Notes: a model not told the origin generated them from the letters alone. A stretch of DNA of 64,000 nucleotides from Lacisediminihabitans changchengi (GCF_016634425.1 NZ_JAEPES010000003.1:539298-603297), one strand, 5' to 3'; numbered from the stretch's first letter, positions 45,110 through 54,893 are shown. Numbers and translations are program-made.

Positions 45110-48082
45110 TCAGCCGTAAAAGCGCTTCTCGAACACTGCTCGCGCCAGACGAGTCACCCGCAGGTAGTCCTCCTCGAGCCGGCTGGCCGAACCCGGCGGG
45201 TATTCCAGAAGTCGGGCCACACCCTCCAACTGCTGCCGATCGGTCGGGAGCACATCGGCGGTCTTGGCCGTCCATAGCGTCATCGCCGAGCGGGCACGCG
45301 AAGCGAAGATCCAGGCGTCTCGAAGTCTTCGCGCCTCGAGGTCCGAGACGAACCCATTGTCGCGCGCAGCATCGAGGGCATCGAGCGTCGACGTGGTTCG
45401 AAGGGCCGGGATGCGGGCGGCATGCTGGAGCTGGATCAACTGCACGAACCACTCCACATCGCTGAGCGAGCCGCGGCCGAGCTTGAGGTGGCGTGCGGGA
45501 TCGGCGGCCTGCGGCAGGCGCTCGGATTCGACCCGCGCCTTGATCCGTCGCACTTCGCGAACATCGTGCTCCGGGATGTTCGCGGGATACCGCACCTCGT
45601 CTGCCATCGTCACGAAGTCGAGCAGTAGGCCCTCGTCGCCGACGGCGCCGTCGGCGCGAAGCAGCGCCTGCGCCTCCCAGGTGAGCGACCACCGGCGATA
45701 GTAGGCCCGATACGAGTCCAGCGAACGAACCACGGCACCGTTCTTGCCCTCTGGGCGCAATCCGATGTCGAGGTCGAGGGGCAGCCGGAGGTCCTCGGTG
45801 TAGCGCTGCAGAAACGACACGATCATCTCTGCGCGTGCTTGCGCGGTCTCCGGTGTCGCGGTGGTCGCCCGATACACGTAGACCACGTCTGCATCGGAGC
45901 CGAAGCCGAGTTCCGCACCGCCGTAGCGGCCCATCGCGATAATGCCGAACTCGATGCCGTCCTGGGGATCAGCAGAGCGGATGACCGACAGTACCCCGGT
46001 CAGCAGCGTCGTGGTGATGTCGGTCAGCGCTCGGCCGAGCTCCTCGACATTGATCTGGCCAAGCACCGCCGCCATGGCGAGTCGCAGCACCTCCCGACGT
46101 CGGGCCGAACGCAGGGCAAGCGCGGCGGCCGCCTCGTCATGATGGCGGGCGACAGTCGCCGCCGCCTCCTCCAGCAAGGCCTCGAGCGACCGCGGGCGCA
46201 GCTCCTCCTCCTGTTCCAGCCAGGCCGCTGCCTCGGGGATGCGCTCGAGCAGCACACCGACGAATCGGGATGCCGAGAGCACGCTAGTCAGCCGCTGGGC
46301 CGCGCCGGAGGAGTCGCGCAGCATGCGAAGAAACCAGTACGACTCCCCCAGGTCATCGCTGAGCTTGCGGAAGGCGAGCAGCCCGTAATCCGGATCAGCA
46401 CCCTCGGCGAACCATTGCAGCATCACGGGAAGAAGGTGGCGTTGGATGTTCGCTCGCCGCGAGACGCCCGTGGTGAGCGCCGCGATGTGGGCGAGCGCGC
46501 CGCGGGGGTCGCGGAACCCGATGGCGGCGAGGCGGGCCTCGGCCTGACTGCTGGTGAGCGCCATGCCCTCTTCGGGCAAGGCCGCCACCGCCGAGAGGAG
46601 CGGACGGTAGAACAGCCGCTCGTGCAGACTTCGCACGGCGCGCTTCGTGCGGCTCCAGCGCTCGATCAGGTCGGCGCCGCTCGACGTCAGCCCCGTTGCT
46701 CTCGCCAGGATGCGCACGGCATCGGGATCGCTCGGCATCAGATGGGTGCGGCGCAGCTTGGCCAGCTGCAACCGGTGTTCGAGCAGTCGGAGAAAGCGGT
46801 AGTCCCGCGCGAACTCTGCCGACTCGACCCGACCGATGTAGCCCTGCTCGGCCAGCGCGGCCAGCGCGGGAAGCGTGCCGCCCTGGCGCACCTCCGGGTC
46901 GGTCTGCCCGTGGACCAGCTGGAGCAACTGGATCGTGAACTCGATGTCCCGCAGCCCGCCCGGGCCGAGCTTGAGTTGATAGTCGAGTTCATCGCCGGGG
47001 ATGTTCTGCGTGACCCGCTCGCGCATCCGTTGCACGCCCTCGACGAAGCCGTCTCGCGAGGCGCTATTCCAGACTTTCGGAGCGATAGCGTCGACGTACG
47101 CGTTGCCCAGGTCGAGGTCGCCGGCCAGCGGTCTGGCCTTCAGCAGTGCCTGAAACTCCCAGCTCTTCGCCCAGCGGTCGTAGTAGGCGATGTGCGATTC
47201 GAGCGTGCGCACCAGGGCGCCGTCTTTGCCCTCCGGGCGGAGATTGGCATCCACCTCCCAGAGGGGAGGCTCGAGAGCGAGCTCGTGAATTCCTCGCATC
47301 GTGAGCATGGCCAGCCTGGTCGCGATCTCGACCGCTCGCGCGGTAGACAGGGGTTCCGGCGCCCCATCGCCGACGAACTCTCCCCCGAGCAGAACGGATG
47401 CCGGCTCGGCAGCAAAAATGACGTCGACGTCGCTGACGTAGTTGAGCTCGCGCGCGCCGGCCTTGCCCATTCCGATGATGGCGAGCCTGGTTGCCGCGAC
47501 CTGATCGGGCGGAAATCCGACGTTCTTTCGCGCCACATCCAGGGAGGCGTCAAGCGCGCCGGCGGCCAGATCGGCCAGCGCGGCCGACACGGTCGCGATT
47601 GCGGCAAGCGGGTCGGGTTGGGCCAGATCGAAGGCGGTCAGACGCACGAGGTGGTGCCGGTAGCGCGTTCGGAGGGCGTTCCAGGCGGCCTCCTCCCCGT
47701 CGACATCCGTTACCGACGCTCGAAGGTCGGCGCGATACTCGTCGGCGCCGAGCGGCTTGGGCAGATCACCTCGCAGCGCCTCGAGTTCGTCGGGGTGTCG
47801 CAGCAGAAACTCGCCAAGACCCGCCGATGCGCCGAGTACCCGCACCAGGCGCTGAGCCAGGTCGGCGTCACCGAGAGCGGCGGCAGTGTCGCTCGGGGAT
47901 TGCCTCTGCAACGCGCACAGCAAGCCGAGAGCCTGATCGGCATCGGCGGCCAGAGCGAACAATGGCAGCACCCGTGATACCTCGACCGCGGCCGACAGCT
48001 CGTCGAGCAATGCCACCGTCGAGTCGAGTTCGGCGAAGCCCAAGCGGGCGAGCTCGGTGAGGCTGGTCTGCGCTCGCGTCAT
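45110..48082 (-). CDS. glnE: Bifunctional glutamine synthetase adenylyltransferase/adenylyl-removing enzyme
   Basis: A 990-residue GlnE with two nucleotidyltransferase domains. The N-terminal (adenylyl-removing) domain has IIGMGKAGARELNYVSDVDVIF near residue 200; the C-terminal (adenylylating) domain has GRYGGAELGFGSDADVVYVY near 720 and LDIGLRPEGKNGAVVRSLDSYRAYY. It modifies the conserved Tyr of GlnA (Tyr402 at 38386) to tune nitrogen assimilation. It lies directly upstream of a second glutamine synthetase gene's 3' side, 52 bases away, on the same strand. Confidence 0.96.
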   Translation of the reverse strand: MTRAQTSLTELARLGFAELDSTVALLDELSAAVEVSRVLPLFALAADADQALGLLCALQRQSPSDTAAALGDADLAQRLVRVLGASAGLGEFLLRHPDELEALRGDLPKPLGADEYRADLRASVTDVDGEEAAWNALRTRYRHHLVRLTAFDLAQPDPLAAIATVSAALADLAAGALDASLDVARKNVGFPPDQVAATRLAIIGMGKAGARELNYVSDVDVIFAAEPASVLLGGEFVGDGAPEPLSTARAVEIATRLAMLTMRGIHELALEPPLWEVDANLRPEGKDGALVRTLESHIAYYDRWAKSWEFQALLKARPLAGDLDLGNAYVDAIAPKVWNSASRDGFVEGVQRMRERVTQNIPGDELDYQLKLGPGGLRDIEFTIQLLQLVHGQTDPEVRQGGTLPALAALAEQGYIGRVESAEFARDYRFLRLLEHRLQLAKLRRTHLMPSDPDAVRILARATGLTSSGADLIERWSRTKRAVRSLHERLFYRPLLSAVAALPEEGMALTSSQAEARLAAIGFRDPRGALAHIAALTTGVSRRANIQRHLLPVMLQWFAEGADPDYGLLAFRKLSDDLGESYWFLRMLRDSSGAAQRLTSVLSASRFVGVLLERIPEAAAWLEQEEELRPRSLEALLEEAAATVARHHDEAAAALALRSARRREVLRLAMAAVLGQINVEELGRALTDITTTLLTGVLSVIRSADPQDGIEFGIIAMGRYGGAELGFGSDADVVYVYRATTATPETAQARAEMIVSFLQRYTEDLRLPLDLDIGLRPEGKNGAVVRSLDSYRAYYRRWSLTWEAQALLRADGAVGDEGLLLDFVTMADEVRYPANIPEHDVREVRRIKARVESERLPQAADPARHLKLGRGSLSDVEWFVQLIQLQHAARIPALRTTSTLDALDAARDNGFVSDLEARRLRDAWIFASRARSAMTLWTAKTADVLPTDRQQLEGVARLLEYPPGSASRLEEDYLRVTRLARAVFEKRFYG

Positions 48083-48134
48083 CGCTGCCTGCCCCTCGAC
48101 CTACCTCGTTCCGCGAAACGCGGATTCGTGACGG

Positions 48135-49490
48135 TTAGAGCGCCTCCAGGTTGCTCTTCAGCTCGTATGGGGTGACCTGGGCCCGATACTCACGCCATTC
48201 CTGTCGCTTGTTGAGCAGCACGAAGTTGAAGACCTGCTCGCCGAGGGTCTCGGCCACGAGCTCGGAGTCTTCCATGAGCGACACCGCGTGGTCGAGGCTC
48301 GCCGGCAGCTGGTTGTAGCCGAGCGCACGGCGCTCAGAGTCGGACAGCTCCCAGACGTTGTCTTCGGCCTCGGGAGGGAGTTCATAGCCCTCCTCGATGC
48401 CCTTGAGGCCGGCAGCGAGTAGCAGCGAGTACGCGAGGTACGGGTTGGCGGCCGAGTCGATGGCGCGATACTCCACGCGAGCGCTCTGCCCCTTGCCCGG
48501 CTTGTAGAGCGGCACGCGCACGAGCGCGGAACGGTTGTTGTGCCCCCAGGTGACGAAGCTCGGCGCCTCGCCGAGCTTGTTCTGCGACGCACCGCCCCAG
48601 AGTCGCTTGTAGGAGTTGACGAACTGGTTGGTCACGGCCGTGATCTCCGGCGCGTGGCGCAGCAGTCCGGCGATGAACTGCCGGCCGATGGTCGAGAGCT
48701 GGTACTGGCCGCCTGCGTCGAAGAACGCGTTGGCATCACCCTCGAACAGCGACATGTGCGTGTGCATGCCAGAACCGGGCTCGCCCGAGAGTGGCTTCGG
48801 CATGAAGGTCGCGTACACGCCCTGCTCTATCGCCACCTCCTTGACGACCGTTCGGAAGGTCATGATGTTGTCAGCAGTGGTGAGAGCATCGGCGTAGCGC
48901 AGGTCGATCTCGTTCTGGCCGGGCCCCGCCTCGTGGTGGCTGAACTCCACCGAGATTCCGAGGTCTTCGAGCATCCGCACGGAACGACGACGGAAGTCGT
49001 GCGCGGTGCCGCCGGGGACGTTGTCGAAGTAGCCGGCGTTGTCCACCGGCACGGGCCCGTCCGGGCCGTACTGCGAGCTCTTCAGCAGGTAGAACTCGAC
49101 CTCGGGATGCGTGTAGAAGGTGAAACCGCGGTCGGCGGCGGTCGCGAGGGTGCGCTTGAGCACATTGCGTGGGTCGGCCACGGCCGGTTGACCGTCCGGT
49201 GTCGTGATGTCGCAGAACATCCGAGCGGTCGGGTCGATTTCTCCGCGCCACGGCAGGATCTGGAACGTCGCGGGGTCGGGATGGGCGAGCACATCCGCCT
49301 CGTACGAGCGGGTCAGCCCCTCGATGGCGGAACCGTCGAAACCGAGGCCCTCCGCGAATGCACCCTCGACTTCTGCCGGGGCGATGGCGACGGATTTGAG
49401 GGTGCCCACGACATCCGTGAACCAGAGTCGGATGAACTTGACGCCGCGCTCTTCGATGGTTCGGAGAACGAAGTCACGCTGCTTATCCAC
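48135..49490 (-). CDS. glnA2: Glutamine synthetase type I, second copy (GlnA2 type)
   Basis: A 451-residue glutamine synthetase, shorter than the copy at 38386 and of the alpha subtype. It has LGFDGSAIEGLTRSYEADVLAHP, HPEVEFYLL, GPGQNEIDLRYADALTTADNIMTFR, FMPKPLSGEPGSGMHTHMSL and WGHNNRSALVRVP. The region corresponding to the adenylylation site is YELPPEAEDN; this subtype is usually not regulated by GlnE. Starts with GTG, with AGGAG 4 bases upstream. glnE follows downstream, and nadE is divergent. No GlnR box is evident. Confidence 0.94.
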   Translation of the reverse strand: MDKQRDFVLRTIEERGVKFIRLWFTDVVGTLKSVAIAPAEVEGAFAEGLGFDGSAIEGLTRSYEADVLAHPDPATFQILPWRGEIDPTARMFCDITTPDGQPAVADPRNVLKRTLATAADRGFTFYTHPEVEFYLLKSSQYGPDGPVPVDNAGYFDNVPGGTAHDFRRRSVRMLEDLGISVEFSHHEAGPGQNEIDLRYADALTTADNIMTFRTVVKEVAIEQGVYATFMPKPLSGEPGSGMHTHMSLFEGDANAFFDAGGQYQLSTIGRQFIAGLLRHAPEITAVTNQFVNSYKRLWGGASQNKLGEAPSFVTWGHNNRSALVRVPLYKPGKGQSARVEYRAIDSAANPYLAYSLLLAAGLKGIEEGYELPPEAEDNVWELSDSERRALGYNQLPASLDHAVSLMEDSELVAETLGEQVFNFVLLNKRQEWREYRAQVTPYELKSNLEAL

Positions 49491-49592
49491 TCTGCTCCTT
49501 ATTTACCTGCTCCGGGCTCATGGGCTCCGTGTTCATGGGGCTCCGTGCTGGCCATACGGGCCGGCCGGGAGCGGGTGCTGCAACCCGACTAT

Positions 49593-49598
49593 TAGGCT
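49593..49598 (+). promoter_or_regulatory. -10 box of nadE (TAGGCT, 7 bases from ATG)
   Basis: TAGGCT lies 7 bases before the nadE ATG with no ribosome site between; predicted leaderless transcript. Confidence 0.6.
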
Positions 49599-49605
49599 AG
49601 TGGCT

Positions 49606-51366
49606 ATGCCTCGACTCCGCTTGGCGCTCGGCCAGACAAACCCGATCATCGGCGATCTTGAGGGCAATTCGGCTCAGATCCTGAATGCCGCTCGTGAGGC
49701 CGCCGCCGCCGGTGCAGACCTCTTCGCAGTGGGCGAGATGGCCATTTCCGGCTATCCGATCGAAGATCTCGCCTCGCGCCCCTCGTTCCTCGCCGAATGC
49801 CACGACGCGGTCGACCTCCTGGCACGGCAACTTCAGCACGCGGGGCTCGGCGAGCTGCCCGTGGTCGTCGGGCATCCGGACGGACCATTCGAACCACGTC
49901 TGCTCGGCACCAGCAGCGCCCCCACGGCGATCGCGAAGAACCGGGCCAGCGTGCTGCAGCACGGCGCCGTGCAGGCGCGCTATACCAAGCACCACCTGCC
50001 CAACTACTCGGTGTTCGACGAGTATCGCGTGTTCATCCCGGGCGACGAGCTGCTCGTGCTGCGTATCAAGGGCGTGGATGTCGCGCTCATCGTGTGCGAG
50101 GACCTCTGGCGCGATGGCGGCCCGCTCGCCCGCGTGCTCGATGCGGATGCCGGCCTTCTGCTGGTCATCAACGCCTCGCCGTTCGAGCGCGATAAAGACG
50201 ATGTGCGCCTCCCCCTGGTAACCCGGCGGGCGATCGAGAGCGACACCATCGTCGCCTACGTCAACATCGTCGGCGGGCAGGACGATCTGGTCTTCGACGG
50301 CGACAGCGTGATCGTCGACACGTCGGGCGAGATCGTGGCGCGCGCGCCGCAGTTTCGCGAATACCTGCTCGTCGCCGATCTCGATGTCGAGCCGGCGACC
50401 GCGGCCGAACTGCCCAAGAATGTGCGGTGGGTGTCGCTGGATGCGCCGTCGGCCGATCCGTCGTTTCTGCAGTCGGACATCGCCGTGCCTCCGGACGACC
50501 GTGAGCAGATCTGGAATGCACTCGTGCTCGGGCTGCGCGATTACGTGACGAAGAACGGCTTCCCGAGCGTCGTGCTCGGAGTCTCTGGCGGGATCGACTC
50601 GAGCGTCGTCGCCGCCATCGCGGCCGACGCGATCGGAGCCGACCGCGTATATGGCATCGCCATGCCCAGTCGATATAGCTCCGGTGGATCGGTCGATGAC
50701 GCCAGCGAGCTCGCCGAGCGCATCGGCTTCCATTACTCGGTGCAGCCGATCGCCGACCTGGTCGCGCCGATCGAAGAGCAGCTGCAGCTCACCGGCGTCG
50801 CCGCCGAAAACGTGCAGGCCCGCATCCGCGGCATGATCTGGATGGCCGAGTCGAACATGCACGGCCACCTGGCTCTCACTAACGGCAACAAGACCGAGAT
50901 CTCGGTCGGCTATTCGACAATCTACGGGGATGCCGCTGGCGGCTTTGCTCCGATCAAAGACGTGCCGAAGACCCTGGTCTGGGAACTCGCCCGCTGGCGC
51001 AACGAGTATGCGGCGTCCCGTGGCGAGACCCCGCCGATCCCGGCCAACTCGATCGAGAAGCCCCCGAGTGCCGAGCTGCGACCCGACCAGACCGATCAAG
51101 ACACGTTGCCGCCTTATGACATCCTCGACGGCATCCTCGACGGGTACATCGCCAAGAAACTGGGACGGGCGGATGTCGTCAACCTCGGCTACGACCCGGA
51201 GACCGTCGACTTCGTGACGCGCCTCGTCGATCGGGCAGAGTGGAAGCGTCGGCAGGGCGCGATAGGGCCGAAGATCAGCGGGATGGCCTTCGGACGTGAC
51301 CGACGACTGCCGATCACCTACCGGCCGAACAACGCACCGCTGCCCGGAGCCGCGACAACCGCCTAA
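49606..51366 (+). CDS. nadE: Glutamine-dependent NAD+ synthetase
   Basis: A 586-residue enzyme converting deamido-NAD to NAD. The N-terminal nitrilase domain supplies ammonia from glutamine: Glu in AVGEMAISGYP, Lys in TKHHLPNYSVFDEYRVF, Cys in ALIVCEDLWRDGG. The C-terminal synthetase domain has the pyrophosphatase loop LGVSGGIDSSVVAAIAADAIG and NKTEISVGYSTIYGDAAGGFAPIKDVPKT. The ATG at 49606 fits the nitrilase start (MPRLRLALGQTNPIIGDLEGN); the open frame runs 134 codons further upstream, antisense to glnA2, and is not believed. Confidence 0.95.
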   Translation: MPRLRLALGQTNPIIGDLEGNSAQILNAAREAAAAGADLFAVGEMAISGYPIEDLASRPSFLAECHDAVDLLARQLQHAGLGELPVVVGHPDGPFEPRLLGTSSAPTAIAKNRASVLQHGAVQARYTKHHLPNYSVFDEYRVFIPGDELLVLRIKGVDVALIVCEDLWRDGGPLARVLDADAGLLLVINASPFERDKDDVRLPLVTRRAIESDTIVAYVNIVGGQDDLVFDGDSVIVDTSGEIVARAPQFREYLLVADLDVEPATAAELPKNVRWVSLDAPSADPSFLQSDIAVPPDDREQIWNALVLGLRDYVTKNGFPSVVLGVSGGIDSSVVAAIAADAIGADRVYGIAMPSRYSSGGSVDDASELAERIGFHYSVQPIADLVAPIEEQLQLTGVAAENVQARIRGMIWMAESNMHGHLALTNGNKTEISVGYSTIYGDAAGGFAPIKDVPKTLVWELARWRNEYAASRGETPPIPANSIEKPPSAELRPDQTDQDTLPPYDILDGILDGYIAKKLGRADVVNLGYDPETVDFVTRLVDRAEWKRRQGAIGPKISGMAFGRDRRLPITYRPNNAPLPGAATTA

Positions 51367-51379
51367 TCCGCGCATCTCG

Positions 51380-51439
51380 CACGTTTGCCCGAATATGCAG
51401 GTTTTGGGGTGCCCAACTCTGCATATTCGGGCAAACGTG
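51380..51439. repeat. 60-bp near-perfect palindrome between convergent genes
   Basis: 21-bp perfect arms at 51380-51400 and 51419-51439 (core TTTGCCCGAATATGCA) surround 18 bases that can themselves pair (TTGGG with CCCAA). It lies between nadE (+) and a glycosyltransferase gene (-). It could end both transcripts, but the AT-rich, long stem is unlike the other terminators here. Confidence 0.85.
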
Positions 51440-51456
51440 GGCGGTGACGCCGGGGT

Positions 51457-52482
51457 TCAGGCGCGGTCGGGCTTACGTTCGGCCTCGAGAGAGCCGCGGG
51501 CGATGCGTGCGTGGTCGTCGAGCGACAGCGTGCTCGCCGAGTGGATGGAGAGCCACTTTGCCGCGTGATAGAGCGGATTTCGCAGAAGCCAGCCGAGCTT
51601 TGCGCGCGCGCTGTAGTCGGCATCCCGCACGATGCGCGGCACGTCGCGCAGACCACCGTAACCCGCGCGCAGAACTGCCCCGATCACCCCGACCGGAGGC
51701 ACCAGGTTACCCACGCGACGGCGAGAGATCGTCTCCTCGAAGACCCGCTTGCGGTACTCACGCAGAGTGAGGTCGTTGGAGTGGACGACAAACCCGGCGG
51801 GGGCGTAGGCCTTGCGATATCCGGCGAGAATGACGTCTTTGCCGAACGCGAAATCCTCGGAGTACAGAACGTCTTGATAGGGAATCACGTCGAGCAGAAA
51901 TTCTCGTCGAGTCGCCGAATTCACGTCGGAGTAGAAGGCGAGCCGATCGAGCTCTTCCTCCTCGGGAATCGCATCCCCACGCTCGACGACGGTGACCCGG
52001 TCGGCAGGACCGATGGCGGCGAAAACTCCATCGATCTCGTACTTAAGCAGCGGAAAACAGCTGGGCCGGGGAACCTGGAGTCCGACGACGGCGACCGCGT
52101 TCACCCCGGCCGGGTCAAGCGGCTCGGTGATTCGGGCGAGCCACGACCGGTCACCCGGGATCGCGTCCTGACTGAGGTAGGCGAGTAACCGCCCCGACGC
52201 GAGGCGTGCGCCGAGATTGCGCGTGCGGCCGTGGCCGAACTCCGCGTTCGGTATCTGGTGGAGCCGAACCCACGGACGGTCGCGCACGATCGACAGGGTC
52301 GCATCCGTCGATCCCGAATCGATGACCAGCACCTCATAAGTGCCGGCGAAATCCTGCTGCGCGAGGATGTCCAACACCTCGGCGAGATACCGGTCTCCGT
52401 CGAGGGTCGGGATGATCACCGTGGCGTCGAGGGTTGCCGGAGCGGCGGCATCCGCTGCTGCCTCGGAGGATGACGTCGTCAC
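51457..52482 (-). CDS. Family 2 glycosyltransferase (rhamnosyltransferase-like)
   Basis: A 341-residue GT-A enzyme. It has the nucleotide-binding start ATVIIPTLDGDRYLAEVLDILAQQ, VLVIDSGSTDATLSI, and a QDAIPGDRSWLARI segment in the place of the usual DxD, typical of dTDP-rhamnosyltransferase-like proteins. The C-terminus (KRVFEETISRRRVGNL and later) is helical and lacks strong transmembrane segments. It starts with GTG four bases after the stop of the upstream glycosyltransferase gene, so the two form an operon for a cell-surface glycan of unknown structure. Confidence 0.88.
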   Translation of the reverse strand: MTTSSSEAAADAAAPATLDATVIIPTLDGDRYLAEVLDILAQQDFAGTYEVLVIDSGSTDATLSIVRDRPWVRLHQIPNAEFGHGRTRNLGARLASGRLLAYLSQDAIPGDRSWLARITEPLDPAGVNAVAVVGLQVPRPSCFPLLKYEIDGVFAAIGPADRVTVVERGDAIPEEEELDRLAFYSDVNSATRREFLLDVIPYQDVLYSEDFAFGKDVILAGYRKAYAPAGFVVHSNDLTLREYRKRVFEETISRRRVGNLVPPVGVIGAVLRAGYGGLRDVPRIVRDADYSARAKLGWLLRNPLYHAAKWLSIHSASTLSLDDHARIARGSLEAERKPDRA

Positions 52483-52486
52483 GAGG

Positions 52487-53728
52487 TCAGAGCGCGGTGG
52501 TCATGGCTCGCTCGAACGAGGTCGCGAACACCGCACCCTCGTCCTCCCATTCCACGCCCTCGAGCGAGTCGGCGATGACCGCGGAATGCTCGGCCTGGTC
52601 GGGACGGTCGAGAATCGCGATCATCCGTTCGGCGATGGCCCGCGGCGACATCGGAACGTACTCGATGTACTCGCTGTCGAAGACGCCACGGGTATTGGGG
52701 GCGTCGTTGACGACAGGGACAACGCCGCTCGCCATGACCTCCATCGGCACCAGAGACATGTTGGTGAGCGAGAGAACCAACCCCGCTGCACAGCGGTTGT
52801 AGATCGCGTTGAGCTTCGAAATGTCGACGGCGGCGTGGTTCACATAGGGGAACGGCACGTCGTACGTCGACATGTCCCAGCCGACCAGGTTGATGGTGAC
52901 GTCGGGACGAAGGCGATGCAGTTCGAGCAGCGCCAACAGCCCGAATTCGGTGGCTCGCCGCGGCGTGGGTGGGCGTGCGTAGAACACCACCTCGTTGCGC
53001 GGCTTCGTGTTCACCCTGCTGTAGTGGGTGATGTCGGTGGCGAAATCGTAGTAGTCGCACGACATCCCGAACTCGGATTCGAGCTTCTGGGCGAGCCAGC
53101 GGCCGGCGGAGAAGCCGTGAAACCCGAGACGATACGAGTTCTCGGCAATCACGTAGTCGCTGCCCGCGGGGAAGAACGCCGGTTCGAAGTCCTGGGTGAA
53201 GTAGAAACGCTTGGCAACCTTCGGGTAGCGGTAGATCGCGTACGCGGCCTCCCAATCGGAGGCGAAGATCGCGTGCGGATCGCCCTCGATGCCGACCTCC
53301 GGGTCATAGACCCGGAACTCTGCCTTGAGAGTGGGATACCCGGTGTTCCCGGCCATCATCTCGAGGATCGCGTCGGGGTTCACCACGGGATATTTGGGCG
53401 GCGAGAACAGATACACGGTGAGCTCGTGGCCGGCAGCCTCGAGAAAACTCATGAAACGGAAAGCGTTCTGGTGGCCGCCGCTGGTCGCGCTCGGAGGCGT
53501 GATCACCCAGGCGACCTTGTAGCCATCGGCCGGCCGCGGCACGATGTGGGAATTGAAGTCGCGAGGCCTCGACCAGTCGGCCGCGATCACGTCTTCTGGG
53601 TACACGGATGACAGCGGCTGAACCCGGAACGGACCGCTGCGGGTAGACACCCACTTGCCCGCACGCCAGGCCGCGGACTTGACACCCTCGGTGCGCAGCG
53701 CGCGCGACAGTCTGCCGAAGTAGTTCAC
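52487..53728 (-). CDS. Glycosyltransferase, GT-B fold (WsaF-like)
   Basis: A 413-residue protein. The N-terminal 55 residues are basic (RLSRALRTEGVKSAAWRAGKW), then a GT-B N-domain (KVAWVITPPSATSGGHQNAFRFMSFLEAAGHELTVYL) and a C-domain with VVFYARPPTPRRATEFGLLALLEL and GLVLSLTNMSLVPMEVMASGVVPVVND, the donor-binding region. It resembles rhamnan-synthesis glycosyltransferases such as WsaF. The probable start is GTG. It is the first gene of a two-gene unit with the GT2 gene. Confidence 0.85.
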   Translation of the reverse strand: MNYFGRLSRALRTEGVKSAAWRAGKWVSTRSGPFRVQPLSSVYPEDVIAADWSRPRDFNSHIVPRPADGYKVAWVITPPSATSGGHQNAFRFMSFLEAAGHELTVYLFSPPKYPVVNPDAILEMMAGNTGYPTLKAEFRVYDPEVGIEGDPHAIFASDWEAAYAIYRYPKVAKRFYFTQDFEPAFFPAGSDYVIAENSYRLGFHGFSAGRWLAQKLESEFGMSCDYYDFATDITHYSRVNTKPRNEVVFYARPPTPRRATEFGLLALLELHRLRPDVTINLVGWDMSTYDVPFPYVNHAAVDISKLNAIYNRCAAGLVLSLTNMSLVPMEVMASGVVPVVNDAPNTRGVFDSEYIEYVPMSPRAIAERMIAILDRPDQAEHSAVIADSLEGVEWEDEGAVFATSFERAMTTAL

Positions 53729-53825
53729 CTGATACCAGCCGTCTCTCTTATCGCGCCGCTCATCGAGCGGCAGAGACCATTATCGATGGGACCGGGTGCA
53801 AACACCGTCAGCGCGAAGCTGAGGC

Positions 53826-53993
53826 TCAGCCGTTCGCGTCCTCTTCGGCCCACTTCGCCGAGCGCTCGGCCAGAATCTGGGGTGCCCGCTCCGCCTCCTC
53901 GCGGGTTGCGAACGGACCGTCCAGATCCGAGGCAAGCGACTGAGGGCCCTCTTCGACCTCGTGGGTCTTGATGTTGTAATACCAGTCGGTCAT
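53826..53993 (-). CDS. Small SPOR-like protein
   Basis: A 55-residue protein, [18 protein letters not shown] at the start and [31 protein letters not shown] at the end. It resembles the small actinobacterial proteins often named SPOR-domain-containing that are encoded next to map; YYN.kTHeVEeG and GPF.tReEAe are the recognisable parts. AGGAG lies about 6 bases before the ATG. It is divergent from map with 33 bases between start codons. The function is unknown; a much longer reading frame in this phase is only antisense to map and ppgK. Confidence 0.8.
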   Translation of the reverse strand: MTDWYYNIKTHEVEEGPQSLASDLDGPFATREEAERAPQILAERSAKWAEEDANG

Positions 53994-54013
53994 GAGTGCT
54001 CCTGTCTCCCAAC

Positions 54014-54019
54014 TAAAAT
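54014..54019 (+). promoter_or_regulatory. -10 box of map (TAAAAT, 7 bases from ATG)
   Basis: TAAAAT lies 7 bases before the map ATG; predicted leaderless transcript. Confidence 0.6.
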
Positions 54020-54026
54020 TGATCCT

Positions 54027-54893
54027 ATGCCCAAGGATTCCGAAGGCCATCTTGTGCCGGGGCACATCTCCCCGATGCGAGCGGTGCCGAAGCACATCGC
54101 CAGACCCGAGTATGTCGGCAAGCAGTCGCCGACGCCATTCACCGGCTCGGATGTCTACCCCGCCGCCGCCGTCGAGCTGATCAGGGAGTCGGGCAGGATC
54201 GCCGCCGATGCGATCTCCGTGGTCGGCGCCAGCATCCGTCCCGGTATCACCACCGATGAGCTCGACGCGATCGGGCATCAGTACCTCATCGACAATGACG
54301 CGTACCCCTCGACGCTCGGCTACCGCGGCTTCCCGAAGTCGCTGTGCAGTTCGATCAATGAGGTGATCTGCCACGGCATCCCCGACGACACGGTGCTCGA
54401 CGACGGCGACATCATCAACATCGACATCACCGCGTACAAGAACGGCGTTCACGGCGACTCGAACCGCACCTTCATCGTGGGCGAGGCATCGCAGCAGGCG
54501 ATCGAGCTCGTCGACCGCACCCGTGAATCCCTCAACCGCGGCATCAAGGCCGTCGCCCCCGGTCGGGCTGTCAACGTGATCGGCCGGGCCATCCAGTCGT
54601 ATGCCCAGCGTTTCGACTACGGCGTGGTACGCGACTTCACCGGTCACGGCGTCGGCACGGCCTTCCACTCCGGGCTGATCATCCCGCACTACGACGCGGC
54701 CCCGGCCTATGCGAACGAGATAGTGGAAGGCATGGTCTTCACGATCGAGCCGATGCTCACCCTGGGTTCGATCGAGTGGGAGATGTGGGCGGATGACTGG
54801 ACCGTCGTCACCCGCGACCGCAGTCTCACCGCACAGTTCGAACACACCCTCGTCGTGACCGAGCGCGGCGCGGAAGTGCTGACACTTCCCTAA
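54027..54893 (+). CDS. map: Methionine aminopeptidase, type I
   Basis: A 288-residue enzyme removing N-terminal methionine from nascent proteins. The metal ligands are visible: two Asp in [20 protein letters not shown], His in [12 protein letters not shown], Glu in [10 protein letters not shown] and Glu in [12 protein letters not shown]. The 40-residue N-terminal extension ([25 protein letters not shown]) is proline-rich and typical of the longer actinobacterial MetAP (type Ic). The ATG at 54027 follows the TAAAAT box. Confidence 0.95.
   Translation: MPKDSEGHLVPGHISPMRAVPKHIARPEYVGKQSPTPFTGSDVYPAAAVELIRESGRIAADAISVVGASIRPGITTDELDAIGHQYLIDNDAYPSTLGYRGFPKSLCSSINEVICHGIPDDTVLDDGDIINIDITAYKNGVHGDSNRTFIVGEASQQAIELVDRTRESLNRGIKAVAPGRAVNVIGRAIQSYAQRFDYGVVRDFTGHGVGTAFHSGLIIPHYDAAPAYANEIVEGMVFTIEPMLTLGSIEWEMWADDWTVVTRDRSLTAQFEHTLVVTERGAEVLTLP

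Noticed and set aside
49491..49605. A GlnR box before glnA2
   Set aside because: No series of gTnAC/GaAAC pentamers with 6-base spacing could be placed in this interval; only GGGCTC/CATGG direct repeats are seen.
51380..51439. A dif or origin-type site
   Set aside because: The arms are perfect inverted repeats without the XerC/XerD half-site pattern, and no dnaA boxes or replication genes are near.
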